A model generated the notes under the pieces. It was given only the letters and a program-made list of their open reading frames with translations, did no database searches and was not told the DNA's origin. From Diplocarpon mali (lineage: Eukaryota; Ascomycota; Leotiomycetes; Helotiales; Drepanopezizaceae), in contig JAENRP010000202.1 in assembly GCA_024741835.1 (NCBI GenBank), positions 7,892-71,891 of the forward strand: DNA of 64,000 nucleotides. The letters are read 5' to 3'. Shown piece by piece: positions 47,561-57,284 of this stretch; positions within the stretch are counted from its first letter, which is position 1, and every line of letters begins with the position of its first letter. The translations under genes and the position numbers were made by a program.

Positions 47561-48558
47561 ATGAGTGTCTCAATGCTGGTAAAGGATCTTGGCTCCGAGA
47601 TAAATGATCCCGAAGAAGGCAAGATGCCAATTGCTTTATATCTGAACGACTCTTGGCTAAGTCTTACATTCAGAATCCTTCCTGCTCTTCTCACAGTCAA
47701 TACCATCACAGAATCTCGGGTTCGTTGACTCTAAAGCTACATCGCTGGATATAACGATTGGGGACCGCGGGTTTTCCATCAGCCAATCACCCAATCTACT
47801 ATTATCAAATCGAGGCGCCGGAACGACTGGTGCTAGTGAGTGGTTTTCACTTTCAGGGCTGCAAAAGCTGATGAGAACTTACAGTAGTTTGGAAGATCAC
47901 GCCTCTCTTCTCTAGATGGATGTCAAAATCTACCAATCTGCTATTTAGAACTGGGGTTCTCGATTCTGATTCCACAGTTCTTGAGCTCGGTTGTGGAATA
48001 TCCGGCATTATAGGTCTATCTTTGAGTCCACTCATTGATTCATACATTTTGACAGATCAAGATTATGTCATGAAGCTTCTTAATCAGAACCTGGCACAAA
48101 ATCAATCACAGACCTCTTCAACCAAAAAGAGCCGAAAGAGCTTAACAAAATCCAAGAGGGGCTCTGCGATGCCAAATTTAGTGCAGGCTGCTGGCCATGT
48201 AACTGCAACAATACTGGACTGGGAGACAGATGAAGTAACACCCTCGCTCACAGGAGATGTTTCGAAACGCAGCTTTGATGGTATAATCGCCTGTGATTGC
48301 ATTTATAATGATACTTTGATCAAGCCTCTAGTAGATACCTGTATCGATGTATGCAGGCTGCGGGAATCGGATGAGTCAAAAAACGAGAACCCATCGATCT
48401 GCGTAGTAGCACAGCAACTTCGTTCCTCAGAGGTATTTGAAGGATGGCTCAGAGAATTCCATAGAGCTTTTCGAGTATGGCGTATCCCAGACGAGGAGCT
48501 GGGCGATGGTCTGAAGTCGGATTCTGGCTTTGTGATACATATCGGTATTCTACGGTAG
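47561..48558 (+). CDS. RKM5: RKM5-type protein lysine methyltransferase, 297 aa
   Basis: Exons 47561-47618, 47674-47835 and 47885-48558. This is a seven-beta-strand, METTL21-like methyltransferase; yeast Rkm5 monomethylates a lysine of ribosomal protein Rpl1 in the cytosol. The sequence shows NLGFVDSKATSLDITI, the SAM-binding loop TVLELGCGISGIIGLSL, ILTDQDYVMKLLNQNL, and DGIIACDCIYND where the acidic DCIY motif sits. The second intron (49 nt) is GTGAGT...TTACAG. The first intron appears to be GC-AG: donor GAAG|GCAAGA at 47619 and acceptor ATTCAG at 47673. It joins DPEE to ESFLLFSQSIPSQ as in family members, and no GT donor gives that join. The Lys/Ser-rich insert after the SAM loop is usual in fungal copies. 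Confidence 0.85.
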
Positions 48559-49154
48559 CATGAATGCGGTACTGAGTATTCGACCAGGGAGCAAGATTAC
48601 CATGGTGGCGTCCTGACTACTTCTTAGTGACACTTTCGCCAAGTTCTTGTATTATGGATACAGACAATGAGATTGCACCTGGCATATTCCCTTGAAGCTC
48701 TCACTTTCATCTTAGCTGACTAATCCTGCCCCCTAGGGTGCTCAGTGCCAGTAGAAGGGCGGGCGCGGTATAGGCTCTGACATCCTGCAATAACGACACG
48801 TGATTTCGCGTTTACCTTTAAGTAAGCAAGTAAACTATGGCCTTGAAATTCTACGCTCTAACGTCATAACTCGACTCCTATTACACTATCTGCAGCTATC
48901 TTCTGCCCGATAGTCTTGTGCCTGTTTGAAGCTGAGTTATAATTCCGGAGAGTCTATTCTCGTAAACTGTACAGTAGAAGGTCTACGGACAATTGCTTCC
49001 CACACTTCTAAAGCATCATCAAGCTGATCAAAAACAGATACCAGCGAGGACTCTTGAGCTAGTCTTGTCGTTTCCTAGTTTGAGGCCCTGCCTCATTGAT
49101 TCCAGAACTTCGTCTTCGTTCGGCTTACATCGAACTCGAATCGGTCTCCTCGCA
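48559..49154. other. Intergenic, upstream of the ECM11-like gene
   Basis: About 600 nt. The frame of the next gene is open from 48993, but the first 54 codons look like translated leader rather than conserved protein. Confidence 0.5.
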
Positions 49155-50636
49155 ATGGCTAATCGTTTTCTCGAGGGCAGAGCCCATCAAAACCGCACTG
49201 CGTCACCAAATCCAGTTCAGCCCGAACAAAATGGCCGCCCTGATCGCAGTGGAGCTCATAACCTGAAGGTGAAAATTGGCAGAAAGCCTAGTATAACTGC
49301 AGTTGCCACAGCCTTTCACCATGCTCCTCACCCTGGCTCCTATATCCGACAGGCTCCTGCTGCTCATGTCTCTGCCCCGGACTTCGCAAACGACACCGGG
49401 CGGCTTCACCGTGACGGCGACACATTTGATACTCGCGAAAACTACCAAAATCGCCGGCAAAACGAGCCTTATGACTTACCATCCAATGGAATGCAGAATA
49501 ATGTTGGTCTATGGAATGCTGGCGTGCATAAAGCTGCATTAGATGATACCACTGTCGGTTCAGAGTTTGACCATACAAAGAGTGAGGTTGTGCCTGAGCC
49601 CGAACAACTCGACGATGATATCGACTTGCTAGTAGACCAAGACCGAGGCTTTATCAATGAGGACCGACGCACTAGAATCGAGTACCCAGGTAAACAAGGA
49701 GTTCCAGCTCACTCTCTCAACCACAAGCAAACAATGTACAATCCACCGGTCAAGGGCATCAATGCAGAATCAGTCATCTCTAAGCCACATCCTGCACCTG
49801 GCATTACTGGACGCTTCACTGCAAACAAACAGACGCGGCAGATTGAGGATCTCCAACTTCGCAACAGTCACGGCAAGCCGTTAGCAGGCCACAACGACCA
49901 TGGCACCAAAAAGCGTCCCAGATCAGGTGACGCAGCCCACGGCTCCAAGACTCTTACCACAAAGCCGCAATTTTCTAGCGAGGACGATGAAGTCGATGAT
50001 TTGGAGTCTCCAGGAGATGATCTAGTTTTCCCTCAAGATGATTTTGCCGGTAAACATAGCGTTCAGATCAGCAGTGACCGCACTGAACGACAAGACCCAG
50101 TTCGTTCTCGCAAGTCCCGTACATTCCCGCAGTCTCAACCTACAAGTTCTCAGAAACAACAATTTCCGGATCAGCAGGAGGAAGACGTAAGGGAGATTGA
50201 TGATCGTCGTCTTCCATATTATGACGATGAAGAACTTAAAGCCATGACTTACAAGGCTTTAAAGGAAGAGGGTTTTGAGGCGATCCCAATCTTTCCGGAA
50301 TTTGTTTATCCTGCCGAAATAAGCGGCCCAAATGTCACATTAGAGGAACGACTTGAATACTATGTCAAGAGAAATCAAGATGAGCAGGGTCACTTTTTCG
50401 AGAATCTCTCGAATGACGACTGGGAGAAGGCTGGTGATTGGTTCATCGAACGCTTCACTGATTTTATGACTGGACTAAAGAAGAAGAGACAAGCTAAGCG
50501 GGCGGTGGCTGCGGATTACGAGGCCGAGATAAAGAGACGAGAGAGAATTGTTCGAGCCCACACAAACAAGTACGACAAGGAGTTCAGTAACATGGCTGGA
50601 ATTGGACAGCATATTCTTCGAAACAAGACTTTATAG
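49155..50636 (+). CDS. ECM11-like meiotic protein, 493 aa
   Basis: A single exon. The first about 350 residues are polar, Asn/Gln/His/Asp-rich and probably disordered. The last about 130 residues are conserved-looking: LPYYDDEELKAMTYKALKEE, then LEERLEYYVK, NDDWEKAGDWFIERFTDFMT, a basic helix (KKKRQAKRAVAADYEAEI) and a terminal MAGIGQHILRNKTL. This fits the ECM11 C-terminal domain. In yeast Ecm11 works with Gmc2 in the central element of the synaptonemal complex and promotes crossover during meiosis; the name 'extracellular mutant' is historical. The frame is open from an upstream ATG at 48993, but I choose ATG 49155 (MANRFLEGR) because the upstream part looks like leader. The domain call rests on recalled similarity, not a search. 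Confidence 0.7.
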   Translation: MANRFLEGRAHQNRTASPNPVQPEQNGRPDRSGAHNLKVKIGRKPSITAVATAFHHAPHPGSYIRQAPAAHVSAPDFANDTGRLHRDGDTFDTRENYQNRRQNEPYDLPSNGMQNNVGLWNAGVHKAALDDTTVGSEFDHTKSEVVPEPEQLDDDIDLLVDQDRGFINEDRRTRIEYPGKQGVPAHSLNHKQTMYNPPVKGINAESVISKPHPAPGITGRFTANKQTRQIEDLQLRNSHGKPLAGHNDHGTKKRPRSGDAAHGSKTLTTKPQFSSEDDEVDDLESPGDDLVFPQDDFAGKHSVQISSDRTERQDPVRSRKSRTFPQSQPTSSQKQQFPDQQEEDVREIDDRRLPYYDDEELKAMTYKALKEEGFEAIPIFPEFVYPAEISGPNVTLEERLEYYVKRNQDEQGHFFENLSNDDWEKAGDWFIERFTDFMTGLKKKRQAKRAVAADYEAEIKRRERIVRAHTNKYDKEFSNMAGIGQHILRNKTL

Positions 50637-50964
50637 ATCCCGGCGACCCATTTGCGAATCAGAGAATGGGTGCTATAGTTGCTTATCATGTCGGCTAAGA
50701 AGATGGAATTTTATATGCCCTGAGCAGCGGGCAGCCATCGAGACGGGGCGATTAAGGAAGTGGCTACGAGCCACGCTACCTTGGACTTCGCGTTGCATTA
50801 CTCACTCTTGATGCGCATATTGAGGGCACAAAATGTTTTTGGGAGATGGCATTGGCTTGTAGTCAGGGCCCGTGATATGAGATGGAAAATTTGTAACAGG
50901 TTTTTGCATCTCTCGATACTCATATACCCATTTGCTTAGCATTAGCAATTTTCCAGCTCTTTGC
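50637..50964. other. Convergent 3' ends, nothing else seen
   Basis: 328 nt between the ECM11-like gene and the kinase gene, which converge here. Confidence 0.5.
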
Positions 50965-51933
50965 CTAGATCAGAACAACCTCTGTAACCTTCCTATCCCT
51001 GGCAACGATCAATCTCAGCTGCTTTCCCTCCCCGCCCTCCTTCCCTTTGAACAGTCCCTCCCTCAATGCTCCCGTAAAGAGCTCGTAGGCAGGGTAATAC
51101 CCGTCAACGAACTTCGTCACCTGCTCCTCGGTCATCCCGCTTCCACTCTCTACCCTCATAACAGCCTCTTGCTCCTGTCTCCACGCATATACGTAACTCG
51201 TCTCCGCAGCATCAATGTGTATAAACGCATCCAACTCCTTTGTGATGACCTCGTACTCCTCCAAACTCTTATTAACAAACAATAAGTCCTGCAGCTTGTA
51301 CTTCCCCAATGTCATACTAGTCCTCTCCCTCTTCCTCTTCACTTCCTCCTCCCCCAACGCCCGGAACCCCACACACCACCCCTCGAAAATCACAACCTGA
51401 ATCTTTGTCTCCCCAGGCCGATTTACAACCCTCCACTCCTCCTTCGGCACCCGGTCTCCCTGCCCATTGAATCGCGACTTATCATATTCCGGCACCGCGC
51501 ACTCCCTTCCCTCTTTCAACGCGTCGAACAGCTCGCGAGCGAGTTCCATATCGTGCGTGCCCGGCTCGCCGCGATGCTGTACGAGCGGATTGTCTGCATG
51601 TTGTGCTGCAAGAGCAAGCTGGTCCGAGTGACAAAGGTAAAGGTCATCAATACTGCAAACCAGCGTCTGCAGGCCTTGTTTCTCTTGCAGTGCTTTTGCG
51701 AGTGCGGATACCAGGGTAGTTTTCCCGGCGCCTTGCACGCCGTTGAGCCCGATTATGAAGGGCTTTGAGCGGTGCTTCGAACGGTGCTGAGAAAGTAGGG
51801 TTAGGATGAAGGGGATGCAGTGGGGGGACTTGTCGTCGAGGATCGTGGTCGACATCTTGCCGTAGAGTACTGTGGAATTCGTAAGACGCTTTGGTCTCTG
51901 TTGTGCAAGGCACTCGAATTGAGAAGTGTTCAC
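50965..51933 (-). CDS. TDA10 / D-glycerate 3-kinase-like P-loop kinase
   Basis: A single exon of 322 aa, or 296 aa if translation starts at the second ATG (51855, MSTTILDDKSPH), which I think at least as likely. The P-loop GVQGAGKTT (starting at residue 65) is followed by VCSIDDLYLCHSDQLAL, RGEPGTHDMELARELF, PEYDKSRFNGQGDRVP, VVIFEGWCVGF and DAFIHIDAAETSYVYAWR. These are features of the plant-type glycerate kinase and yeast Tda10 group. Plant enzymes phosphorylate D-glycerate in photorespiration; the substrate of fungal members is not firmly known, so a small-molecule kinase role is inference. It is cytosolic by absence of targeting signals. The C-terminal VEEG-like end is replaced by a basic RDRKVTEVVLI. 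Confidence 0.85.
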   Translation of the reverse strand: MNTSQFECLAQQRPKRLTNSTVLYGKMSTTILDDKSPHCIPFILTLLSQHRSKHRSKPFIIGLNGVQGAGKTTLVSALAKALQEKQGLQTLVCSIDDLYLCHSDQLALAAQHADNPLVQHRGEPGTHDMELARELFDALKEGRECAVPEYDKSRFNGQGDRVPKEEWRVVNRPGETKIQVVIFEGWCVGFRALGEEEVKRKRERTSMTLGKYKLQDLLFVNKSLEEYEVITKELDAFIHIDAAETSYVYAWRQEQEAVMRVESGSGMTEEQVTKFVDGYYPAYELFTGALREGLFKGKEGGEGKQLRLIVARDRKVTEVVLI

Positions 51934-52506
51934 ATCATTGCGAGTATAGCTGTCGAGGAAGGCTGAATCGCGGGGAGACTTGTCCCGGTCATCAAGACCG
52001 TGCCTATCTACCCATCTACTCGACAGTGAGGTGAAGCTTTAATTTTCCCCGCAGACGCACAGGTACGAGATACAGGCTTCTACGCCCTGATGTACATGAG
52101 AAAAATCCTCTGTGTTGTTTACTCCTTGTCCCACACTCGCACTCGCACTTTTTACAGAGAAACGAGTTGCTTCTTGGTTAATTGCTCTGCTTGTTCTCCT
52201 TCCCGGCTAGCCAGAAGAAATGCTAAGAGCGTCGTGCGGAGTGCTTGGCACTTGCATGTGAATGGGAGTTCCTGTCTTTGGGCTCTACGCAATCCCTACC
52301 TAGGTATTTAGCCTTTCCCCGGCTTTGGCTCCTTGGCCCGACGCAAAAATGCCGAGGCATCGGCCAAGCATGGGCTGTGAATCCGTCAAGCAGATGCTTG
52401 CTGCCTCCTCCCCACTCGGTTCTTCTTTCTCCCATTACTCCTCATCCATTCCTTGAGATATCTAATCCTGATCGACTTGTAGTTTGATTACTCGACGTAT
52501 ATCAAG
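51934..52506. promoter_or_regulatory. Upstream region between kinase gene and FOX2
   Basis: About 570 nt between divergent starts. It includes a C/T-rich leader tract before FOX2 (about 52395-52460). No CCTCGG-type FarA/FarB fatty-acid element was clearly seen on a quick read. Confidence 0.4.
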
Positions 52507-55500
52507 ATGTCGGAACTGCGATATGATGGCCAGGTGGTTGTTGTCACTGGCGCCGGTGGGGGGCTAGGAAGTACGTTATCTTCCGGCCCTCAATACAACT
52601 AATTCTAACATCAATCAGAGGCATATGCTGTGTTCTTTGGTTCAAGAGGAGCCTCTGTCGTTGTGAATGATCTGGGAGGATCGTTCAAGGGCGAGGGTAA
52701 CTCGACAAAAGTTCGTTGCTTCATGGCATTGCCGATCTTCAAATGAAGCGGCACATTGCTAACGGATATATACACAGGCCGCAGATGTCGTAGTGAACGA
52801 GATTAAAGCCGCAGGCGGTAAGGCAGTGGCCAACTACGACAGTGTCGAGAACGGCGACAAAATCATTGAGACCGCCATTCAGAATTACGGCCGCATCGAC
52901 ATTCTGCTCAACAACGCCGGCATCCTCCGCGATGTCAGCTTCAAGAACATGACCGACCAGGACTGGGACTTGATTATTGCCGTGCATGTGAAGGGTTCGT
53001 ACAAGTGTGCTAGAGCGGCGTGGCCATACTTCAGAAAGCAAAAGTACGGAAGGGTGATCAACACTGCTTCTGCGGCGGGTCTGTTTGGAAGCTTTGGGCA
53101 GACAAATTACTCGGCTGCCAAGTTGGCTATGGTGGGCTTTACGGAGACGCTGGCAAAGGAGGGTGCGAAATATAACATTCATGCCAACGTTATCGCTCCA
53201 ATTGGTTTGTCACTCACTGGTAGCCTCTTTCACATGCTAATTCATTCTAGCCGCCAGTCGAATGACTCAAACGGTGATGCCACCCGACATTCTCGAGAAC
53301 CTCAAGCCAGACTGGGTCGTCCCTCTTGTGGCTGTCTTAGTGCACAAAGATTCTGGTGAGAATGGATCAATTTTCGAGGTTGGAGGCGGCCATGTTGCAA
53401 AGCTTCGTTGGGAGCGATCTAGCGGTCTGCTCTTGAAGGCAGATGATTCGTATACCCCCGGTGCTATCTTGAAGAAGTGGGATCAAGTTGGTAATTTCAA
53501 AAATGCCGAGTACCCAACTGGCGTCGCGGATTTCATGGGTCTACTCGAGAAGTCATTGAAAATGAACTCTAATGACAAGGGCGAGACCTTGGACTTCAGA
53601 GGCAAGGTCGCCGTAATCACTGGTGCTGGAGCTGGTATTGGTCGATGCTATGCATTGGCATTTGCCAAATACGGCGCTTCAGTCGTTGTCAACGATCTGA
53701 TGAACCCGGACGATGTTGTCCAGGAGATCCAAAAGCTCGGTGGCAAAGCGGTCGGTGTTAAGGCATCGGCTGAAGACGGAGAGGTAGTTGTGAAGGCTGC
53801 CATTGATGCCTATGGGCGTATTGATATCATTGTCAACAATGCTGGTATTCTCCGTGACAAGGCTTTTACCAACATGGATGATAAGATGTGGGATCAAGTC
53901 ATTGCAGTCCATCTCCGCGGCACCTACAAGGTCTCAAAAGCCGCTTGGCCATATTTTCTCAAGCAGAAATATGGCCGTATTGTGAATACCACTTCGACAA
54001 GTGGTATTTACGGTAACTTCGGACAGGCCAATTACGCCGCAGCTGTAAGTTTCCCCACGGGACCAGATGGAGCCATGCTAACTTGATAAGAAATGCGGTA
54101 TCCTCGGGTTCTCTCGCGCCCTTGCCCGTGAAGGCAAGAAGTACAATATCTTGGTCAACACTATTGCACCAAACGCCGGTACTGCCATGACCCGAACCAT
54201 CCTGCCAGAAGAAATGGTCCAAGCCTTCAAGCCCGACTACATAGCTCCTCTTGTCGTAGCTCTCTGCTCTGATAAGGTCCCCGAGCCAGCTACTGGTGGT
54301 CTCTTTGAGGTTGGTAGTGGGTGGGTCGGTCGCACCCGCTGGCAACGAACCGGTGGACACGGCTTCCCAGTTGACGAAAAGTTGACTCCAGAAACTGTCC
54401 TTAAGCAATGGAAGCGCATCACAGACTTCGAAGATGGGCGTGCAGACAATCCTGAGGACGCTCAGGACGGACTGAAGAGCATTATGGCGAATATGCAAAA
54501 CCGGAAGGGTGGTGTTAGTAAGGTATGAGCCAGATTATCTACCATCCAATCCTGTCTTGGGATCACCGAGGTTTTTTGGAAATTGTAATTTACTTGATGC
54601 GTAATGAATTAATGTTGACAATACGTGTGCAATAGAAGAGTGACATGACAGAAGAAAATGCCGAGATCCTAGCAAACATCGAGAAGGCGAAGAAGGCAGA
54701 GGGTGCAGGAACTGAATTCAAATATGAGGAAAGAGATGTAATCCTCTACAATTTGGGTGTCGGCGCCAAGAAGACCGATCTACACTATGTCTTGTACATC
54801 AAACCTCAAGTACCTCGCTAACAGAATGCTAACAAATAGACAGCGAGGGGGACGAGAACTTCCAAGCGCTCCCAACCTTCGGTGTAATCCCCTTCTTCAG
54901 CGCAGAAACTCCCTACCAACTCTCGGACATTGTCCCCAACTTCAGCCCCATGATGCTGCTGCATGGCGAGCAATACCTCGAGATTCTCTCCTATCCGATC
55001 CCCACCTCCGCTACCCTTGTCTCCAAAGCGCGCCTTCTAGAAGTCGTCGACAAGGGCAACGCCGCGATTGTCAAGTCTGGCGTCACCACAGTTAATAAGG
55101 AGAACGGCAAGCCTTTGTTCTACAACGAAAGCACAGTATTCATCCGCGGCTCTGGCGGCTTCGGCGGCGAAAAGAAACCAGCTGATAGAGGTGCAAGTAC
55201 GGCTGCTAACAAGCCGCCTTCCCGAGCTCCAGATTTCATCGCAGAGGAGAAGACCACAGAGGAGCAAGCAGTGCTGTACCGTCTGAGCGGCGATTATAAC
55301 CCGCTGCACGTCGACCCGGCGTTTGCAAAGGTGGGAGGCTTCCAAATGCCCATCCTTCACGGCCTGTGTTTCTTTGGTATTTCAGCGAAGGCTGTGTATC
55401 AGAAGTATGGCGCGTTCAAGAATATCAAAGTTCGGTTTGCGGGTACTGTACTCCCTGGGCAGACCATCGTTACCGAAACATGGAAAGAGGGCGGTAAAAT

Positions 55501-55591
55501 TGTATTCCAAAGCAAAGTTAAGGAGACGGGGAAGCTGGCTATTTCTGGTGGAGCAGCGGAATTAGTTGGCGGAGGGAAGCAGAAGCTTTAG
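52507..55591 (+). CDS. FOX2: Peroxisomal multifunctional beta-oxidation enzyme Fox2, 904 aa
   Basis: Seven exons: 52507-52570, 52619-52710, 52778-53204, 53251-54044, 54091-54522, 54636-54793 and 54844-55591. Fox2 hydrates trans-2-enoyl-CoA and oxidises the (3R)-hydroxyacyl-CoA in the peroxisome. Two tandem short-chain dehydrogenase domains are visible. The first has [23 protein letters not shown], and Tyr-Lys in its YSAAK box. The second has [24 protein letters not shown], and its YAAA box at the exon-4 end, where the intron falls just before KCGILGF. A hydratase-2 domain follows, with the signature [20 protein letters not shown] from residue 801. The sixth intron is placed so that YVF joins [13 protein letters not shown]. 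The C-terminus is KQKL rather than SKL or AKL, an unusual type-1 peroxisomal signal. Confidence 0.95.
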
Positions 55592-57284
55592 GGGGTTTAA
55601 GGCCCAGGACTCTTAGCTTTATTCTAGAATGGAAAATTGATTGATTTAGTAATATCAAAACAAGAAATTTCCATAGCATCAATTGGTCTTTTTTTTTCAC
55701 CATTCTATTTTACCGTGGGATGTAAAAGATTGATCCACTGACTTTGGAGTATTTGGAGCGAGTGTATAATAAGCTAGACGATAGCCGGATCTGACGACGC
55801 GAGAAAAAAATGTGCGCCTTGTCGATATAGCTCGAGCTATGGAAGGAAGTCAGTATGATACATGTTCTTTTTTGTTGACTTTCAGATATTCATAAACATG
55901 TCCAATGGAGAGGGTAGATTGGTAGTATAAGCCATTACAGTGAGGTTCTGCAATTGTTTTATTGCAAAATACGGTTGTCGTCACTTTTGTAAAGTTGACA
56001 TTATGCTTCAGTCACGGCATCTACGCGTATAGGGGTCAAAAATTCGGGTGAGTTCGTTCCTTGGACTAAAGCATATCCATGACAGTTTAATTCTCTTCAA
56101 CCACATAAACGTGGAGATAAGTCATATTTAGGTGGCGAATAGATAATAGTATATTTTCATATTTCGCAAGATGGAATTGCGACGTGAAATAGAAGTCTAC
56201 TGGTTGAGCGGCATCAGCCGAGGGCGAAGAAGACGTTGTTGGTGGGATTAGATGAAGGGGTTTCTTGCACGTCGTAGGATTTGTTTACTTTCGGTAAGCG
56301 AATATGTCCGGGAGTTGCATTCGTGGGTGAAAAGTGAAAGTTATTGGGCTTCGTTTTTCGGGAGATTTGTGCAGGAGCAGGAACTTTTGACCGAATAATT
56401 TTTGCGGAGACTGAGTGCCGAGAGAGTATGTGTGGGAAAGTCTTATCAACCAATGGAACGTCATGCATTTTAGGACCTCGACCTGAGTTGTGTCTGGTAG
56501 CTTGCGGTATCATTTGAAAGCTTTCGTTACTTCAAAACAGTGTTGCACATTACAGGACCTATCGCTCGTGGCGGACCACTCAGAAACATCGAAGACGAAG
56601 CGCCGGGAAACCCGGTGTGTAGATGTCATATAAACCTGGGTATCCCCTCAAGTATCGCTTTGTCAATGAATCGCAGTGATAGATACACGACTCGCAGATT
56701 TTAAAGATGAAGAAAAAGTAGATGTGCCCATTGCAAGAGCTCGAATTAGTTTTTTGGGGGACGAAAAGTAAGGGTGAGAAATGAGTTCTCTTGTGGTGCG
56801 CTAAGAAATACAGTCTTTATCTTTCAGATACAAACATATATATTAGCCCATAATGATACCATCACTGAACCCAAGACTCGATGTGGTTAATCTTGCGAGA
56901 CAGAAGAGTAAGACGTTCAACAGCTTGATTCCGACTCATGGATTCAGCACGTGTCTGTAAATAATCCCACAATTCGTCGGAATTTGATAGACCCAGGGCC
57001 GGTCTAAGCAACGAAACACGTTTCATTTTTTGAAATAACTCCGTATGCAGAAAAAACTGGTTATGGAGGTTCCAGGGATCAAAAATTGGCTTCGGACCAA
57101 GTCGTGGAATTCGGCTCAGCTGGTGGCCCACAACTGTTTGTTCGGCCAATGGTGGCAACGGATGTTGTAATCAGCTCAAGATGGAACGCCTCTAAGAATT
57201 GGGGATATCTATCTGTATGGCTTTCAGCGTAGATTCAGATACCTTACATCTCATATAGCAGAGTCGTGCTCGGCCTTTCCGGAT
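55592..57284. other. 1.7-kb stretch with only weak minus-strand ORFs
   Basis: Two minus-strand frames look somewhat protein-like: 57158-56862 (98 codons, with LSNSDELWDYLQTRAESMSR) and 56513-56214 (99 codons, basic, with TPGHIRLPKVNKSY). Neither is recognised, and the sequence between them shows no coding character, so I do not call genes. The right end is the HET gene promoter. Confidence 0.35.

Noticed and set aside
56862..57158. 98-codon minus-strand ORF upstream of the HET gene
   Set aside because: Somewhat protein-like but unrecognised, and without supporting exons or context; left as a note.
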